A stretch of 64,000 nt of DNA from Gemmatimonadaceae bacterium (GTDB lineage: Bacteria; Gemmatimonadota; Gemmatimonadetes; Gemmatimonadales; Gemmatimonadaceae): assembly GCA_036496605.1 (NCBI GenBank), contig DASXKV010000010.1, positions 1 through 64,000 on the forward strand. Direction: 5' to 3'. The notes under the pieces were generated by a model. The model worked only from the letters and a program-made list of their open reading frames with translations. It was not told the origin of the DNA and ran no database searches. A program made the translations under genes and the position numbers. Each line of letters opens with the position of its first letter. Position 1 is the stretch's first letter. Below, in pieces: positions 18,019-26,748 of the stretch.

Positions 18019-18568
18019 CCCTCAACGTATACGTGTCGACGACGATGCCGCTGGCGTAGGCAACGGATTTCTGCAGCGCAAGCGCCGTGCGCTGTGAGAA
18101 GATCCGCAATCCTTTCCCGATCGCCACGGGATTGATGAAGAGATTCAACTCGTCGATGAGCCGATTCTCAATGAGCGATGAGACGAACGTCGCGCCGCCG
18201 TAGACGACGAGGTCCTTGCCGGGTTGATTCTTCAGACGGTTGACCGCCTCGGCCAGCGGACCGTTCTCGACGCGCACATTCTTGCCGTCGATCTTCTTGG
18301 CGCTCTTGCTGAAGACCACCTTCGGCATGCCGACCATCTTCTTCGCGAACTCGTATTCCGGGCTGTCGGGCTTCACGTTCTCCCAGTATTTGACGAAACC
18401 CTCGGTCATCTTCCGGCCCATGAGGATCGTGTCGCTCGAGTCGGTGAGATGGGTGATGAACGCGAGGAGCTTGTCGTCCATGTCGAAGGTCATCCAGTCG
18501 AGTTGCCCTTCCGGTCCGGCGACGAAGCCGTCGACCGACAACTGCATCTGAAGCTTGAGCTTTTTCAT
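18014..18568 (-). CDS. RibD C-terminal/dihydrofolate-reductase-like protein
   Basis: 184 residues of the RibD_C/DHFR fold used by many small 'dihydrofolate reductase family' proteins. Visible blocks are KLKLQMQLSVDGFVAGPEG at the N-terminus, SDTILMGRKMTEGF in the nucleotide-binding region, PKVVFSKS, GKDLVVYGGATFVSSL (the family's VYGG motif) and a terminal strand VVDTYTLRG. Members are NADPH-binding oxidoreductases of unknown substrate. GAGG lies 7 bp upstream of the ATG. Its last codons and TAG stop are inside the heptamer repeat at 17949-18018. Confidence 0.88.
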   Translation of the reverse strand: MKKLKLQMQLSVDGFVAGPEGQLDWMTFDMDDKLLAFITHLTDSSDTILMGRKMTEGFVKYWENVKPDSPEYEFAKKMVGMPKVVFSKSAKKIDGKNVRVENGPLAEAVNRLKNQPGKDLVVYGGATFVSSLIENRLIDELNLFINPVAIGKGLRIFSQRTALALQKSVAYASGIVVDTYTLRG

Positions 18569-18651
18569 GAGTCGCCTCGTGAATCCTGTTTATTAGGCGT
18601 CGAACGAGCAGGCCGGTTATCGACATGCGACAAGCGACTCTTTGAAAGCGT

Positions 18652-20580
18652 TCACCGAGGAAGCACCTGCACCTCGACCCCGCTTGCCGCATCACGTCCG
18701 ACCCAGACGCGCTCGGTTGCTTTGATGAAATCGCTTGCCTTTGCCTCGTAGATGTTCGGGACGTAGCGCTGCGGGTTGCGATCGAACGCCGGGAACCAGC
18801 TGCTCTGCACCTGCACCATGATGCGATGTCCTTTCCTGAACGTGTGCAGGACGTCCTGGAGCCGGAACGCGAGGCTGGTCACCTGGTTCGGCGTGAAGGC
18901 TGTGGGCGTCGCGAAGGAGTTGCGGAAGCGGCCGCGCATGATCTCGCCGCGCACGAGCTGCTGGTAGCCGCCCAGGTGCACGCTCGTATCCGGCTGGTAG
19001 GGGCTGTCCGGCATGTCGGGCGGGTAGACGTCGATCAGCTTCACGACGAAGTCGGCGTCCGACCCGGTAGTGCTCACGTGAAGTCGCGCCGTGATCTCGC
19101 CACCTAACGTGACGTCGTCGCGCAACGTATCGCTCTGGAAGACGAGAACGTCCGGCCGCGACGTGAAGCAGCGCTGGTCGTCACTCATGTAATGATAGAG
19201 CGTCAGCCCCTCGATCGTGGGCTCGACGCATCGGCTCGGCACCGGCTTCATCGGATCGCTCGGGTACTCGAGCGAGACGTGGCTCCCGGGCGGCACCGTC
19301 GTCGTGAGTGACCCGTCGGCGTGGAAGTAGTACATGCGCCTCGTAGCGTTAGGCGCAGGCCATCGGCTGAACCGCTCCCACTCCTTTCGTCCCGTGTCGA
19401 ACATGAGCGCCTCCGGGAGCGTGCTCGCGCCGCTGCCCTTGAGATACGCACCGAAGAAAGGCGCCTCGACGTCGCGCTGGAACTTCGTCTCGAGCGAATC
19501 GCCGAAGTAGATGTCGCCGTGCACGGTGTGGACGACGTTTCGCGCTCCCCAGCCGCCATGCCGGAACGGACCCATGACGATGCGTGCGTTGGCTGCGTTA
19601 TCGTACTTGCGAAGTGTCTTATAGACCGTGAGCGGCCCGTACAGATCTTCCGCGTCGAACCAGCCACCGACGATGAGGAGCGCGTGCTTCACGCCACGCA
19701 GATCCGGCGGCACGGCACGCGTCTGCCAGAACGCGTCATAGTTTGGATGCGTGATGATGTCCCGCCAGAGCGTGTTGTTCCTGTAGAAGCGCTCGGTCGT
19801 ATTCGACAACGGGCCTAACGAGAGCTGGTAGAAGTAGTCGTCGGGCGTGCCGCGGGCGGCGATCTTCTCGACCTCGGGTCCCCACCAGTTCTCGGTCGTC
19901 AACGAGGGACGTGGGATGCCGAAGATCGGATAGGCGTAGAAGTAGGCCTGCGTCAAAGCGCCGTTATGATGGAAGTCCTCGAAGAAGAAATCGGTCACCG
20001 GCGCCTGTGGCGAGGACGCGACAAGGGCCGGATGACGCGAGAGCGCGCCCATCGACGCATAGAAGCCGGGATAGCTGACTCCCCACTGGCCGACACGTCC
20101 ATTGTTGACTCGGACGTTCTTGAGCAACCACTCAATGGTGTCGTATGTGTCCGACGCCTCATCGATGGCCTTCGGGTCGCGCGCCTTGATCGAGTCCGGA
20201 ACGAATGGCCGCGCGTTGACGAACTCCCCTTCCGACATGTACCGGCCGCGAACGTCCTGATAGACGAAGATGTACTTCTCACGAAGCATGAAGCGATCGG
20301 GGCCCAGCATCGCCGGATAAGAGGTAGGCCCGTAGGGCGCCACCGAATAGCAGGTGCGCTGGATGACGATCGGGTACCGGTTCGCGTCCGATGCGTCGTT
20401 CGGGACGTAGGCGATCGTGAAGAGATGCACGCCGTCCCGCATCGGAATGCGAAACTCGTGCTTCGTGTAGTGCTGGCGGACGAACACCGAATCGGCGACG
20501 TTCGGCCCTTGCGCGAGCGCGCGGCTCGCGAGTGCAATGCACGCCGCCGAAAGAGTGAGTGTACGAATGGAAAGTTGCAT
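18652..20580 (-). CDS. secreted CocE/NonD family hydrolase
   Basis: About 642 residues from the ATG at 20580, which places a Sec signal peptide at the N-terminus (cleavage near SRALAQ). The alpha/beta-hydrolase half shows IPMRDGVHLFTIAYVP and the nucleophile motif GVSYPGFYAS (the family's GxSYxG), with DVRGRYMSEGEF before it. The C-terminal jelly-roll domain (DDVTLGGEITARLHVSTTG, FRKGHRIMVQVQSSWFPAFDRNPQ) is typical of X-Pro dipeptidyl peptidase/CocE proteins. Substrates range from acylated antibiotics (glutaryl-7-ACA, alpha-amino acid esters) to peptides. Divergent from the TonB receptor across a 102-bp gap. Confidence 0.93.
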   Translation of the reverse strand: MQLSIRTLTLSAACIALASRALAQGPNVADSVFVRQHYTKHEFRIPMRDGVHLFTIAYVPNDASDANRYPIVIQRTCYSVAPYGPTSYPAMLGPDRFMLREKYIFVYQDVRGRYMSEGEFVNARPFVPDSIKARDPKAIDEASDTYDTIEWLLKNVRVNNGRVGQWGVSYPGFYASMGALSRHPALVASSPQAPVTDFFFEDFHHNGALTQAYFYAYPIFGIPRPSLTTENWWGPEVEKIAARGTPDDYFYQLSLGPLSNTTERFYRNNTLWRDIITHPNYDAFWQTRAVPPDLRGVKHALLIVGGWFDAEDLYGPLTVYKTLRKYDNAANARIVMGPFRHGGWGARNVVHTVHGDIYFGDSLETKFQRDVEAPFFGAYLKGSGASTLPEALMFDTGRKEWERFSRWPAPNATRRMYYFHADGSLTTTVPPGSHVSLEYPSDPMKPVPSRCVEPTIEGLTLYHYMSDDQRCFTSRPDVLVFQSDTLRDDVTLGGEITARLHVSTTGSDADFVVKLIDVYPPDMPDSPYQPDTSVHLGGYQQLVRGEIMRGRFRNSFATPTAFTPNQVTSLAFRLQDVLHTFRKGHRIMVQVQSSWFPAFDRNPQRYVPNIYEAKASDFIKATERVWVGRDAASGVEVQVLPR

Positions 20581-20682
20581 TTGGCGAATGGAGATCACTG
20601 CCGACGCATCGAGATTCCCGAGTTGATCAGATCATCTCCTGGCATCTCAATTGCCTCTGAAATTACGCCTCTTCCCGACAGG

Positions 20683-22800
20683 ATGAACGACCACTTCATC
20701 CGGTTGCTTCGGTTTTCACTCTCTAAAGCCCGCGCTTCGCTCCTCGTCGCGGCGAGCCTTGCTGTAGCCGTCGCGTTTCCAGCCGTTGGACAACGCCCCG
20801 AACCGCCGGACACCACGAAGACCGATTCGGTGAGCCGCCGCCCGGTGATCTTGCCGACGGTGCATACCGAGGAGACGCGCGTCGAACGAAAGCTATTCGA
20901 CGCCAAGCCTAACGTGAGCGACCTCTCGATCAGCGCACGAGACCTGAGGAGCGCTCCCCGGTTCTTCGCCGAAGCCGACGTCCTTCGCTCGCTGCAGCTG
21001 ATGCCCGGCGTCGAGGCGCGCAACGATTTCACCGCCGGGATGAATGTGCGCGGCGGCGAGGCCGATCAGAACCTCGTCCTCCTCGACGGCTATCCCGTCT
21101 ACAACCCCTTTCACTTCGGGGGGCTCTTCGGAACGTTCATCGACCCGTCGGTCGGTCGCGTCGACATGCTCACGGGCGCGTTCCCCGCACAATTCGGCGG
21201 GCGGCTCTCCAGCGTGCTGAACGTGCGGTCGGCCGAGGACGACCGGCTGGGCATTCACGGGACCTCGGAAGTGTCGCTGATCGCGTCGACGCTCTCGTTA
21301 GGTGGCGCACTCGGTAACGGAAGGTGGTCGCTGGCGGGAAGGCGGACGTACGCCGATCAGGCGATCAATCTCGTGAAGAAGAACGCCTTTCCATACCACT
21401 TCTACGATCTCGAGGCGCACTTCGGCTATAAGCTGCCGGGCGGTCTCCGCCTTTCGGCCACCGGCTATGGCGGCGATGACCTGTTGCATCTCGATGCAAC
21501 GAACGCCGGCGACCGGCAACGCGTGCTGTGGGGGAACCGCGTCGGTGGGGCGACGTTGTCGAAGGTGTTTGGAGCCGGTGCGTTAGGCGACAGCATCGTC
21601 GTCGAGCAGCGCGCGTCTCAGTCGAACTTCGACCTCGACGCGCAGATCTCGGGTGGCGGCCTGAGTCTCACGAGCACGGTGCGCGACCTTCGCGCGGCGG
21701 GCTCTCTCGACGCCTATTCGGCGAACCACGCCCACCGCATCGGCTACGAGATCGCCGGCCAGCAGCTCGGCTACTCGGTGAATTATCCAATCCCGCTCTT
21801 TCCGCCGGATTCGCTCGCTCAGCGTGTCCGATCGGTGAGCGGTTACGTCGACGAGCTCTGGCGCCTAACGCCATCGCTCATGATCGAGGGCGGACTCCGC
21901 TACGATCGCCTGCAGAATACCGGCGAAGGCGCCCTTCTGCCGCGTCTCTCGATCAAGTATTTCGTAAATCCGAACCTGGCTCTGACCGCCGCCGCAGGCG
22001 AGTACACGCAGTGGATTCGCTCGCTCGCACGCGAAGACATCCCCCTACGCCCCGTCGATTACTGGGTCGGCAGCGATTCACTATCGCCGATGTCGCGCGC
22101 TCGTCATTACGTGCTTGGGATGGAGCGCTGGGTGACGCCGTCGCGATCGGTCCGCGTCGAGGGATTCTACAAACGCTATAGCCGGCTCCTCGAACCGAAC
22201 CCCTTCGATGATCCGCAGGTGCAGGGGGACGAGTTTCTGCCGGTGAAAGGCTGGTCCAGCGGGGCCGACGTGCTGCTCCGGCAATTCGAGTCGCCCGATC
22301 GGCGTCTCAGCGGTTGGCTCGCATATACGTATACGCTCAACAGCCGCACCGACGTGACGGGGTATCGATTCTTCCCGAGCCAGGATCGGCGGCACGACGT
22401 CAATCTCGTCGGCAGTTGGCGGCTCCCGCGGTACACGCTCGCCGCGCGCTTCAACCTGGCGACGGGGACGCCATACACGCGAATCCTCGGTGAGTTCGAT
22501 CGCATCGTATACGACCCGCTCGGCGGTTCGTACGGAACGCGCACCGATCTGGATCTGCTATTTCTCACCGGTCCACGGAATGGCGAGAGACTACCACTTA
22601 CTCAGCGGTTGGACGTGAGCATCACGCGCACTTTTGTGCCGGGACGCATTGCCGTTACTCCCTATCTCAGCGTCATGAACGCGTACGACGCGCACAACGT
22701 CTTCGGGTACGTGTTCGATTACTCGCAGGCACCGCCGACGCGAATCTCCCTGCCGCAACTGCCGATCTTTCCGACGTTCGGGCTTTCCGTGAGTTGGTGA
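20683..22800 (+). CDS. TonB-dependent outer-membrane receptor
   Basis: 705 residues from the ATG at 20683; the in-frame extension upstream to 19966 is antisense to the hydrolase and rejected. A long signal peptide runs to about residue 36. Plug domain: VLRSLQLMPGVEARNDFTAGMNVRGG, LLDGYPVYNPFHFGG and VDMLTGAFPAQFGGRLSSVLNV. The 22-strand barrel follows and the last residue is Trp after FGLSVS, normal for barrel insertion. No carboxypeptidase-like N-terminal domain is present. The next gene, a DUF4249-like lipoprotein, starts 4 bp after the stop, the usual partner of such receptors in Bacteroidetes-like uptake systems. The ligand is unknown. Confidence 0.92.
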   Translation: MNDHFIRLLRFSLSKARASLLVAASLAVAVAFPAVGQRPEPPDTTKTDSVSRRPVILPTVHTEETRVERKLFDAKPNVSDLSISARDLRSAPRFFAEADVLRSLQLMPGVEARNDFTAGMNVRGGEADQNLVLLDGYPVYNPFHFGGLFGTFIDPSVGRVDMLTGAFPAQFGGRLSSVLNVRSAEDDRLGIHGTSEVSLIASTLSLGGALGNGRWSLAGRRTYADQAINLVKKNAFPYHFYDLEAHFGYKLPGGLRLSATGYGGDDLLHLDATNAGDRQRVLWGNRVGGATLSKVFGAGALGDSIVVEQRASQSNFDLDAQISGGGLSLTSTVRDLRAAGSLDAYSANHAHRIGYEIAGQQLGYSVNYPIPLFPPDSLAQRVRSVSGYVDELWRLTPSLMIEGGLRYDRLQNTGEGALLPRLSIKYFVNPNLALTAAAGEYTQWIRSLAREDIPLRPVDYWVGSDSLSPMSRARHYVLGMERWVTPSRSVRVEGFYKRYSRLLEPNPFDDPQVQGDEFLPVKGWSSGADVLLRQFESPDRRLSGWLAYTYTLNSRTDVTGYRFFPSQDRRHDVNLVGSWRLPRYTLAARFNLATGTPYTRILGEFDRIVYDPLGGSYGTRTDLDLLFLTGPRNGERLPLTQRLDVSITRTFVPGRIAVTPYLSVMNAYDAHNVFGYVFDYSQAPPTRISLPQLPIFPTFGLSVSW

Positions 22801-22804
22801 GTGA

Positions 22805-23608
22805 ATGCTTACGCATGGCAGAGAATTCGCTGTTCGCTTGGTCGGTGCTGCTGGTCTCGCGGGATCGATCGCCTGTCAGAGTCTCGAGGATCCGGCGCCG
22901 GCTACGATGCCGCAGCTCGTCGTCCAGTCCGTCATGAACACGCAAACCCTCAGGGAGATCGTCATTGTGACTCGGGCGCGGACCGGAGTCATCGCGACGG
23001 TGAGCGGCGGCATCGGCGACGACGAGCCAGTACTGGGCGCGAATGTCATGGTGATGGCGCCTAACGGGCGAACGATGATCGCGGCGAAGCACGATCCCGA
23101 CTGCGACTGTGCGCCAGGCATGTATACTTTCTATCCGTCGCGCAACGGCGTCGACCTGAGCCAAGGTGGCACGTACACTTTGCACGTGCGCACTGCGTCG
23201 GGCGAGGAGGTTTCGGGAAGCACGACCATTCCGACAAATACGTCGCCGCTCCTCGCGGCCACACGACGCGTCTTCTTCCGTTCGCGAGACACCCTTCGCC
23301 TCAGCTGGCCGCGCATTCCGGGCGCGCGCAGCTACCAGGTGACGATCGGAGCCGCGACAAATACGTATCAAGTCTTTACCGATACCTCGATCACGATGGC
23401 TGGAACCGCATTGACTGTAGGAGGCGAAGACATCTTCCCGGTTGGGCCAGTCGACGCGCTCGTGAATGCGGTCGATGTAAACTACTACGAGTACTATCGA
23501 GCGCAGAGCGACCCTTTTGCGGGCGCCCCGCCCACGAATCTCGTCGGGGCGGTCGGCGTTTTCGGCTCGGTCGTGCCGATGCTTATCGCCGACCTGCTGG
23601 TGCGTTAG
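22805..23608 (+). CDS. DUF4249-like lipoprotein, TonB receptor partner
   Basis: 267 residues. A signal sequence with lipobox SIAC (Cys about residue 24) is followed by LVVQSVMNTQTLREIVIVTR and two Ig-like/fibronectin-like beta domains. The pattern 'LVVQ...T..QT' and the later ISWPRIPGARSYQV-type strand resemble DUF4249 proteins, surface lipoproteins encoded next to TonB receptors. Three Cys residues in DPDCDCAPG could bind metal or form a disulfide. It starts 4 bp after the receptor stop, so the two form one transcription unit. The stop TAG lies inside a GTTAGGC heptamer. Confidence 0.75.
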   Translation: MLTHGREFAVRLVGAAGLAGSIACQSLEDPAPATMPQLVVQSVMNTQTLREIVIVTRARTGVIATVSGGIGDDEPVLGANVMVMAPNGRTMIAAKHDPDCDCAPGMYTFYPSRNGVDLSQGGTYTLHVRTASGEEVSGSTTIPTNTSPLLAATRRVFFRSRDTLRLSWPRIPGARSYQVTIGAATNTYQVFTDTSITMAGTALTVGGEDIFPVGPVDALVNAVDVNYYEYYRAQSDPFAGAPPTNLVGAVGVFGSVVPMLIADLLVR

Positions 23609-23646
23609 GCGTCACGTCCGCATGCTGCGTCGACAGGCGCTCGGGG

Positions 23647-24450
23647 CTATTTCGTCCAGATCACTATCGCGCCGCACAGCGGATCACCCTCGAACCGAAG
23701 AGGCCTCGGCTGCTCGGTCGAATAGACCTCGATGCCCTTGACGTTCGTCGGCGTGAACGGCGCTTCCGCCGGCGTGTTGGGAGTGAGATCGACCGCGGAC
23801 CCCGTGTGCGGATTCCACAAGAATCCGTCGACGAAAATCGAGGGCTCGCAGTACGCTGGTGGAATCACCGCCGAGCGCATCGAGGCCTTGCCGCACTGCG
23901 AGTTGCGAGATCGCTCGGGGCCGCAGGCACCGATCGTCACGCCGCGTGCCTTCACGAGAAGATCAGCGATGTTCTCGCTCTGGTGAACTGCGAGCACCGA
24001 ATCACCGAAGCAAGTCGCTGACTTTGTCTGACAGCGCTGCGCGAAGCCTGCCCATCGTCCCGCGTCGCGGTCGATGCGGTAGCGCTCCGTCGTGATGACC
24101 GGGGCGAGCGTCGCTACATGGTCCAGCAGTTCGGTGAGTGACACCGTGTCGTCCTGCGCTACGAGGATCGTTTTCGCTTCGTACCCGAGCTTCATGAGTT
24201 GAACGACTGCCGCGGTACCGCGATAAGAGAGAAAGCTGAGACGAACGGTTCCCGTTGCCGTCGTCAGCGCATACGTCCCGGTAAGTGCGTCCCGCACCTG
24301 CACGCCGGCGAGCGGTTCACCGCTCTGCGCGTCGAACACGCCGAGAATCGGTCCACTGACTGGGCGGCTCGTCGAGTCGCGGCCCTGAGCCAACGCCCCA
24401 CGCGCGAGACTGATGGTGAGGATGATCACCGTTAGGGTGGCATGTCGCAT
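23647..24450 (-). CDS. secreted carboxypeptidase-like plus plug-like miniprotein
   Basis: About 267 residues from the ATG at 24450, which opens a signal peptide (LTVIILTISLARGALAQ); an ATG at 24477 is also possible. Residues ~30-120 look like a carboxypeptidase regulatory-like beta domain (ILGVFDAQSGEPLAGVQVRD). The C-terminal part contains NIADLLVKARGVTIG, CEPSIFVDGFLWN and VKGIEVYSTEQPRPLRF ending GAIVIWTK, which mimics the plug domain of a TonB receptor, but no barrel follows. It may be a soluble or surface plug-like protein, or a receptor reduced to its N-terminal domains. It converges with the DUF4249 gene. Confidence 0.7.
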   Translation of the reverse strand: MRHATLTVIILTISLARGALAQGRDSTSRPVSGPILGVFDAQSGEPLAGVQVRDALTGTYALTTATGTVRLSFLSYRGTAAVVQLMKLGYEAKTILVAQDDTVSLTELLDHVATLAPVITTERYRIDRDAGRWAGFAQRCQTKSATCFGDSVLAVHQSENIADLLVKARGVTIGACGPERSRNSQCGKASMRSAVIPPAYCEPSIFVDGFLWNPHTGSAVDLTPNTPAEAPFTPTNVKGIEVYSTEQPRPLRFEGDPLCGAIVIWTK

Positions 24451-24570
24451 GCGACTACGAGGTGGCGGCTTCGACATTACTCGGTCAGGCTGGATCACTC
24501 GTAAGGCATCTCGATGGTGATACCCGCGTCCCGCAAACATATGCCCAGCAACGCCATTACCGGAGCACAC

Positions 24571-25254
24571 ATGAATTATCTCATTCGTCAAGCTGGTGTC
24601 GCCACCATGGCCGCGATTCTGCTCGCGTCGGCCGCATGCCAATCGTTAAACAAGGAGGCGCAGGGCGGCGTGATCGGCGCCGCGGGCGGTGCGGTCGTCG
24701 GCGGTGTTGTCGGCCACGCCACCGGATCGACGGCGCGCGGCGCGATCATCGGTGCTGCAGTCGGCGGCGCGGCGGGAGCGATCATCGGCCATCAAATGGA
24801 TCAGAAGGCGAAGGAGATCCAGCAGACGGTGGCGGGCGCTACAGTCACGCGGGTCGGCGAAGGCCTCGTCGTCACTTTCGAGAGCGGCCTCCTCTTCGAC
24901 TTCGATTCCGATCAGCTGCGCGAGGCGTCGAAGTCGAATCTCGATAACCTCGCGAAGAGCTTGTCGCAGTTCGGGGACTCGAAGCTGCTGCTCGTGGGCC
25001 ACACCGACGACAAGGGCACGGAGACATACAATCTGGATCTTTCACGCCGCCGCGCGGCCGCGGTCGGGAGCTATCTGAGCGCGCGCGGTGTGCCGAGCGC
25101 ACGTATCGCGACGTCGGGTCGCGGCGAGGCGGAGCCAGTCGCGCCTAACGATAACGACGCGGACCGGCAGAAAAATCGGCGCGTCGAGGTGGCAATCAGC
25201 GCCGGTGACGAGATGAAGGCGCAGGCGAAAGCCCAGGCGGGTGCGAGCAACTGA
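24571..25254 (+). CDS. OmpA family lipoprotein with glycine zipper
   Basis: 227 residues; GGAG lies 6 bp before the ATG at 24571. Lipobox LLASAAC at about residue 23. A glycine-zipper segment (GGVIGAAGGAVVGGVVGHATG, ~30-75) probably packs in the membrane. The C-terminal OmpA domain shows LLFDFDSDQLREAS, LLVGHTDDKGTETYNLDLSRRRA and a closing NRRVEVAI, the peptidoglycan (diaminopimelate) binding layout. It is expected to tether the outer membrane to peptidoglycan, like Pal or YiaD. It stands alone and diverges from the plug-like gene. Confidence 0.93.
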   Translation: MNYLIRQAGVATMAAILLASAACQSLNKEAQGGVIGAAGGAVVGGVVGHATGSTARGAIIGAAVGGAAGAIIGHQMDQKAKEIQQTVAGATVTRVGEGLVVTFESGLLFDFDSDQLREASKSNLDNLAKSLSQFGDSKLLLVGHTDDKGTETYNLDLSRRRAAAVGSYLSARGVPSARIATSGRGEAEPVAPNDNDADRQKNRRVEVAISAGDEMKAQAKAQAGASN

Positions 25255-25351
25255 ACTCCCTTTGTCATCCCGACCGCAGCGCGGGATCTCTTGTTCGGGA
25301 TCTCAGACCGTTTCTTGGTGCCGTCTGGGGGCGACCATCGAGGGCTTGATC

Positions 25352-25480
25352 ACGGACAGGGCCGAACGAAGCCGGACACTGCCGGACTAAACCAAAAAAG
25401 CGTGAATGAATCTTGGAAAGGAATCGTCCACGCTCCTTTGATTTATCCGGCAGTGTCCGGCTCTGTCCGGCCATGTCCGT
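25352..25480. repeat. 129-bp imperfect palindrome
   Basis: Within the 355-bp gene-free stretch after the OmpA gene, 25352-25391 is the near-perfect reverse complement of 25442-25480: both arms contain GCCGGACACTGCCGGA followed by TAAA. The pairing continues inward (CAAAAAAGCGTG against CACGCTCCTTTG), so almost the whole 129 bp can fold into one long hairpin with a centre near 25415. It could be a MITE- or REP-like element, a cruciform, or a strong transcription terminator for the OmpA gene. No open frame of substance lies within it. The rest of the gap shows nothing I can interpret. Confidence 0.85.
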
Positions 25481-25609
25481 GTTAACCCGTTGATACGTGT
25501 TCTACGATGAGACTCCCCTGGCGACAGAAGAGTTGTGAAAACTGCAAAAAGGAAGGACGGTCAAGAGTGAAATCATGACCGTCCCGGGAAGGATGCCGGC
25601 AGGCTCGGG

Positions 25610-26569
25610 CTACTTGAGGTTCTGACGGAGGAACGCGAGGGTCCGCGGCCACGCGTCCTTCGTCGCCGCGAGGTTCGCCTGTTCCTCGGCCTCGTCGCGC
25701 TTCGGCGTCTTCGGATCATCTTGCGCGCGCAGGAAGCCGTGGATTGCACCCGGATAGTTGATGCCGACGTACGACTTGCCGAGCGCCTTCATCGCCGAAT
25801 CGATCGCGGGCATCGCCGCGCCGATGCGCGCGTCTTTCGAGCCGCTGAGCAGCATGACGGGCTTGTTGATCCTGGCGAGTGAATCGCCGTTGGGCGCGGC
25901 GCCACTCATGTAAGGCGTCCCGTAAAAGGCAACGCCACCGACATAGCCGGTAGTGCCACCATTGACCGCGTGCGCCCAGACCGTGCTTCCACCCCAGCAG
26001 TATCCGATGACTGCGTACCGCGGCGCCGCCGAGGGCTGCGACATGGCATAACGAGCCGCCGCGGTGATGCCCATGTTGCGGTCGGTCGTATTGACGCTTG
26101 CGATCAGCTTCCGCGCCGAGTCGCCGGACAGCTCCTGAGTGCTCGGTCCGCCACGCGCGCGCGAGACGAGATCGGGCGCGATCGCGATGAATCCGTCGGC
26201 GGCCACCTGGTCGGCGACCCCGCGGACCCACGTCGCGAGACCGAAGATCTCGTGGACGACGACGACGACCGGCGTCTTCGCATTCGACGTCGACGGATAG
26301 ACGATCCACGCCATGAGCGAGTCGGACGAGGCGGGTGCCCAGGCGATCTTGACCCACTCGCCATGGCGCGGGCTCGCCGCCAAACGGGCCGCGGCAGTGT
26401 TGTAGCTCGGCGGGAGCGCCGGATTGCCCTGATCGACGGCGGCCATCCCGTTAGGCACCGCCATGTCGGCGGGGCTCATGTGCCCCATGTGTTCGTCGGC
26501 GTTGGGGCGATGGCAGGCGGCGAGAGAGAGCGCAGCGAGAGAGCACGCAATGAGACCACGCGTTCGCAT
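25610..26569 (-). CDS. dienelactone hydrolase family lipoprotein
   Basis: 319 residues from the ATG at 26569, preceded by GAGG; longer in-frame starts add non-protein-like sequence. Lipobox SLAAC near residue 18. The alpha/beta-hydrolase part has the dienelactone-hydrolase triad: E in VVVHEIFGL, nucleophile Cys in GYCWGGSTV, D in SGSKDARIG and H in GAIHGFLRA. The Cys nucleophile is typical of DLH rather than of ordinary esterases. A Met/His-rich stretch after the lipobox (ADEHMGHMSPADM) might bind copper. Its location on the membrane surface suggests an esterase role on an unknown ester. Confidence 0.9.
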   Translation of the reverse strand: MRTRGLIACSLAALSLAACHRPNADEHMGHMSPADMAVPNGMAAVDQGNPALPPSYNTAAARLAASPRHGEWVKIAWAPASSDSLMAWIVYPSTSNAKTPVVVVVHEIFGLATWVRGVADQVAADGFIAIAPDLVSRARGGPSTQELSGDSARKLIASVNTTDRNMGITAAARYAMSQPSAAPRYAVIGYCWGGSTVWAHAVNGGTTGYVGGVAFYGTPYMSGAAPNGDSLARINKPVMLLSGSKDARIGAAMPAIDSAMKALGKSYVGINYPGAIHGFLRAQDDPKTPKRDEAEEQANLAATKDAWPRTLAFLRQNLK

Positions 26570-26748
26570 GAGGGACCTCGGGGTGGATTGTCGCACGTTG
26601 TCGCCGGATGGATCTTGGTGACCGAAATCTACCAATCCACACCAGCTCCAGAAGAGACTGGTATAGAGGAGTGCAGCCCGAGACCGACGGATGAACTGTA
26701 TCGCTGCTCCGTCATTGGAAAACCTAACGAGTAGCGCAATGGCCATTG

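Noticed and set aside
19966-20682. Upstream in-frame extension of the TonB receptor
   Set aside because: It is antisense to the CocE hydrolase and has no protein-like composition. A good signal peptide starts at 20683.
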